Source: Pararhizobium sp. (GTDB taxonomy: Bacteria > Pseudomonadota > Alphaproteobacteria > Rhizobiales > Rhizobiaceae). Taken from it: 15,250 nucleotides of DNA. Position 1 is the first letter of the stretch; every line of letters begins with the position of its first letter. Both the position numbers and the translations under genes were made by a program. The notes below the pieces were generated by a model. It saw nothing but the letters and a program-made list of their open reading frames with translations. It was not told where the DNA came from and did not search any database. This document shows, in pieces, positions 13,523 through 15,250 of this stretch. The DNA is taken from NCBI GenBank assembly GCA_030655075.1, contig JAURWE010000128.1, forward strand, positions 1 to 15,250, given 5' to 3'.

Positions 13523-13951
13523 ATGACAAACCAGAGTCCGTTGTCCATCGTTCCTTCCGAGGTTTACGAGCAGCGCTGGGAGCGTTTCAACATTTCCCAT
13601 GAGGGCTGCATCATGGCGGTTCTGCCGGCGCTTGCGGGCCTGACGCTGCGGCCGTGCAAGATGGTCGATATTTCGCAGGGCACGGCCAGCTTCACCGTCA
13701 ACACGACCATCGGCCTGCCGCAGCATTTCTACCTCACCTTCGCGGGAACCGAGCGGCGGATCGGCTGCGCCGAGGCCTATCGCCACGAACACCGGGTGGG
13801 CGTGAAGTTCATCAAGCCGATCGACGCGGACTTCCTGCGCCAGATCGTTGCCTTCCAGTTCGAGCTGCCCAGCGCAAAGCGCAAATCGACCATGCCGAGC
13901 CTCTACCGTGCTCCGCTTGGCGGCCAGACGGCAACCGGCTCGCTGCGCTAG
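13523..13951 (+). CDS. PilZ-like domain protein, paralogue of the 12525-12881 product
   Basis: This 142-residue soluble protein starts at ATG 13523 with GGGAG at 13512-13516. Residues 20-115 form the PilZ-like part: RFNISHEGCIMAVL, CKMVDISQGTASF (45-57) and HRVGVKFI. Asp49 and Ser51 of the (D/N)xSxxG motif are present, but the Gly is shifted by one (Gly53). The upstream arginines are R18-x-x-R21 rather than RxxxR, so a nucleotide site, if any, is altered. A basic, low-complexity tail of about 30 residues (SAKRKSTMPSLYRAPLGG) follows. It is most similar in the window to the product of 12525-12881. The role is unknown; control of motility or surface polysaccharide is only a family-level guess. 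Confidence 0.75.
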   Translation: MTNQSPLSIVPSEVYEQRWERFNISHEGCIMAVLPALAGLTLRPCKMVDISQGTASFTVNTTIGLPQHFYLTFAGTERRIGCAEAYRHEHRVGVKFIKPIDADFLRQIVAFQFELPSAKRKSTMPSLYRAPLGGQTATGSLR

Positions 13952-13958
13952 AAATTTT

Positions 13959-13971
13959 GGAAGCTGCTTCC
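13959..13971. other. Perfect inverted repeat GGAAGC-T-GCTTCC after second PilZ-like gene
   Basis: The 13-bp palindrome lies 8 bp after the PilZ-like stop and 60 bp before the aminotransferase start. As RNA it would be a 5-bp stem with a 3-nt loop followed by GTTTGAC, a weak terminator at best. It could equally be a protein-binding site. Confidence 0.35.
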
Positions 13972-14031
13972 GTTTGACCGTGAACCACTTTAGTGTTTTC
14001 GCGAATTCAATTTCGCAGGCAGTTTTTACCC

Positions 14032-15250
<1,219 letters not shown>

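Overview
The window looks like chromosomal DNA of a Rhizobiaceae alphaproteobacterium (Rhizobium / Agrobacterium / Neorhizobium / Sinorhizobium relatives). The grounds are a RopA/Omp2b-type porin, a myo-inositol catabolic cluster with a RpiR-type IolR and an IolC carrying a C-terminal DUF2090 domain, GC-rich coding sequence, and short palindromic mosaic repeats of the kind known from rhizobial intergenic regions. The genus cannot be fixed from the sequence alone.

Left part (1-4057, all minus strand). A porin gene runs off the left edge (1-956). Behind it lies about 615 bp of non-coding DNA, then tRNA-Ser(GCU) (1572-1661) with its own likely promoter. Next come two hairpin terminators and a 739-residue secreted caspase-like protein with Sel1 repeats and a C-terminal peptidoglycan-binding-like segment (1838-4057).

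Central part (4150-12417): inositol catabolism. A Gfo/Idh/MocA oxidoreductase (iolY-like, minus strand) is divergent from iolR, which is followed by iolC-iolD-iolE-iolB on the plus strand. IolD opens the inositol-derived ring dione, IolB isomerises 5-deoxyglucuronate, IolE dehydrates 2-keto-myo-inositol, and IolC phosphorylates 5-dehydro-2-deoxygluconate. The DUF2090 half of IolC is a candidate for the aldolase step otherwise done by IolJ. The myo-inositol dehydrogenase (idhA/iolG), the semialdehyde dehydrogenase (iolA) and a transporter are not in the window. Four IolR-like palindromes (T-R-GAA-N6-T-N-Y-C type) occur as two pairs, one pair in the iolY/iolR gap and one pair upstream of iolC, each pair spaced exactly 30 bp. 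Palindromic mosaic elements fill the iolD-iolE and iolE-iolB gaps.

Right part (12418-15250, plus strand). Two paralogous PilZ-like proteins flank a DUF2177 membrane protein. The two PilZ-like genes have related 5' leaders, both with potential to hide the ribosome binding site in RNA structure; the second leader can be drawn as a two-state switch. A HisC-like aminotransferase follows. Its last codons and stop lie inside a perfect 7-bp tandem repeat that runs off the right edge.
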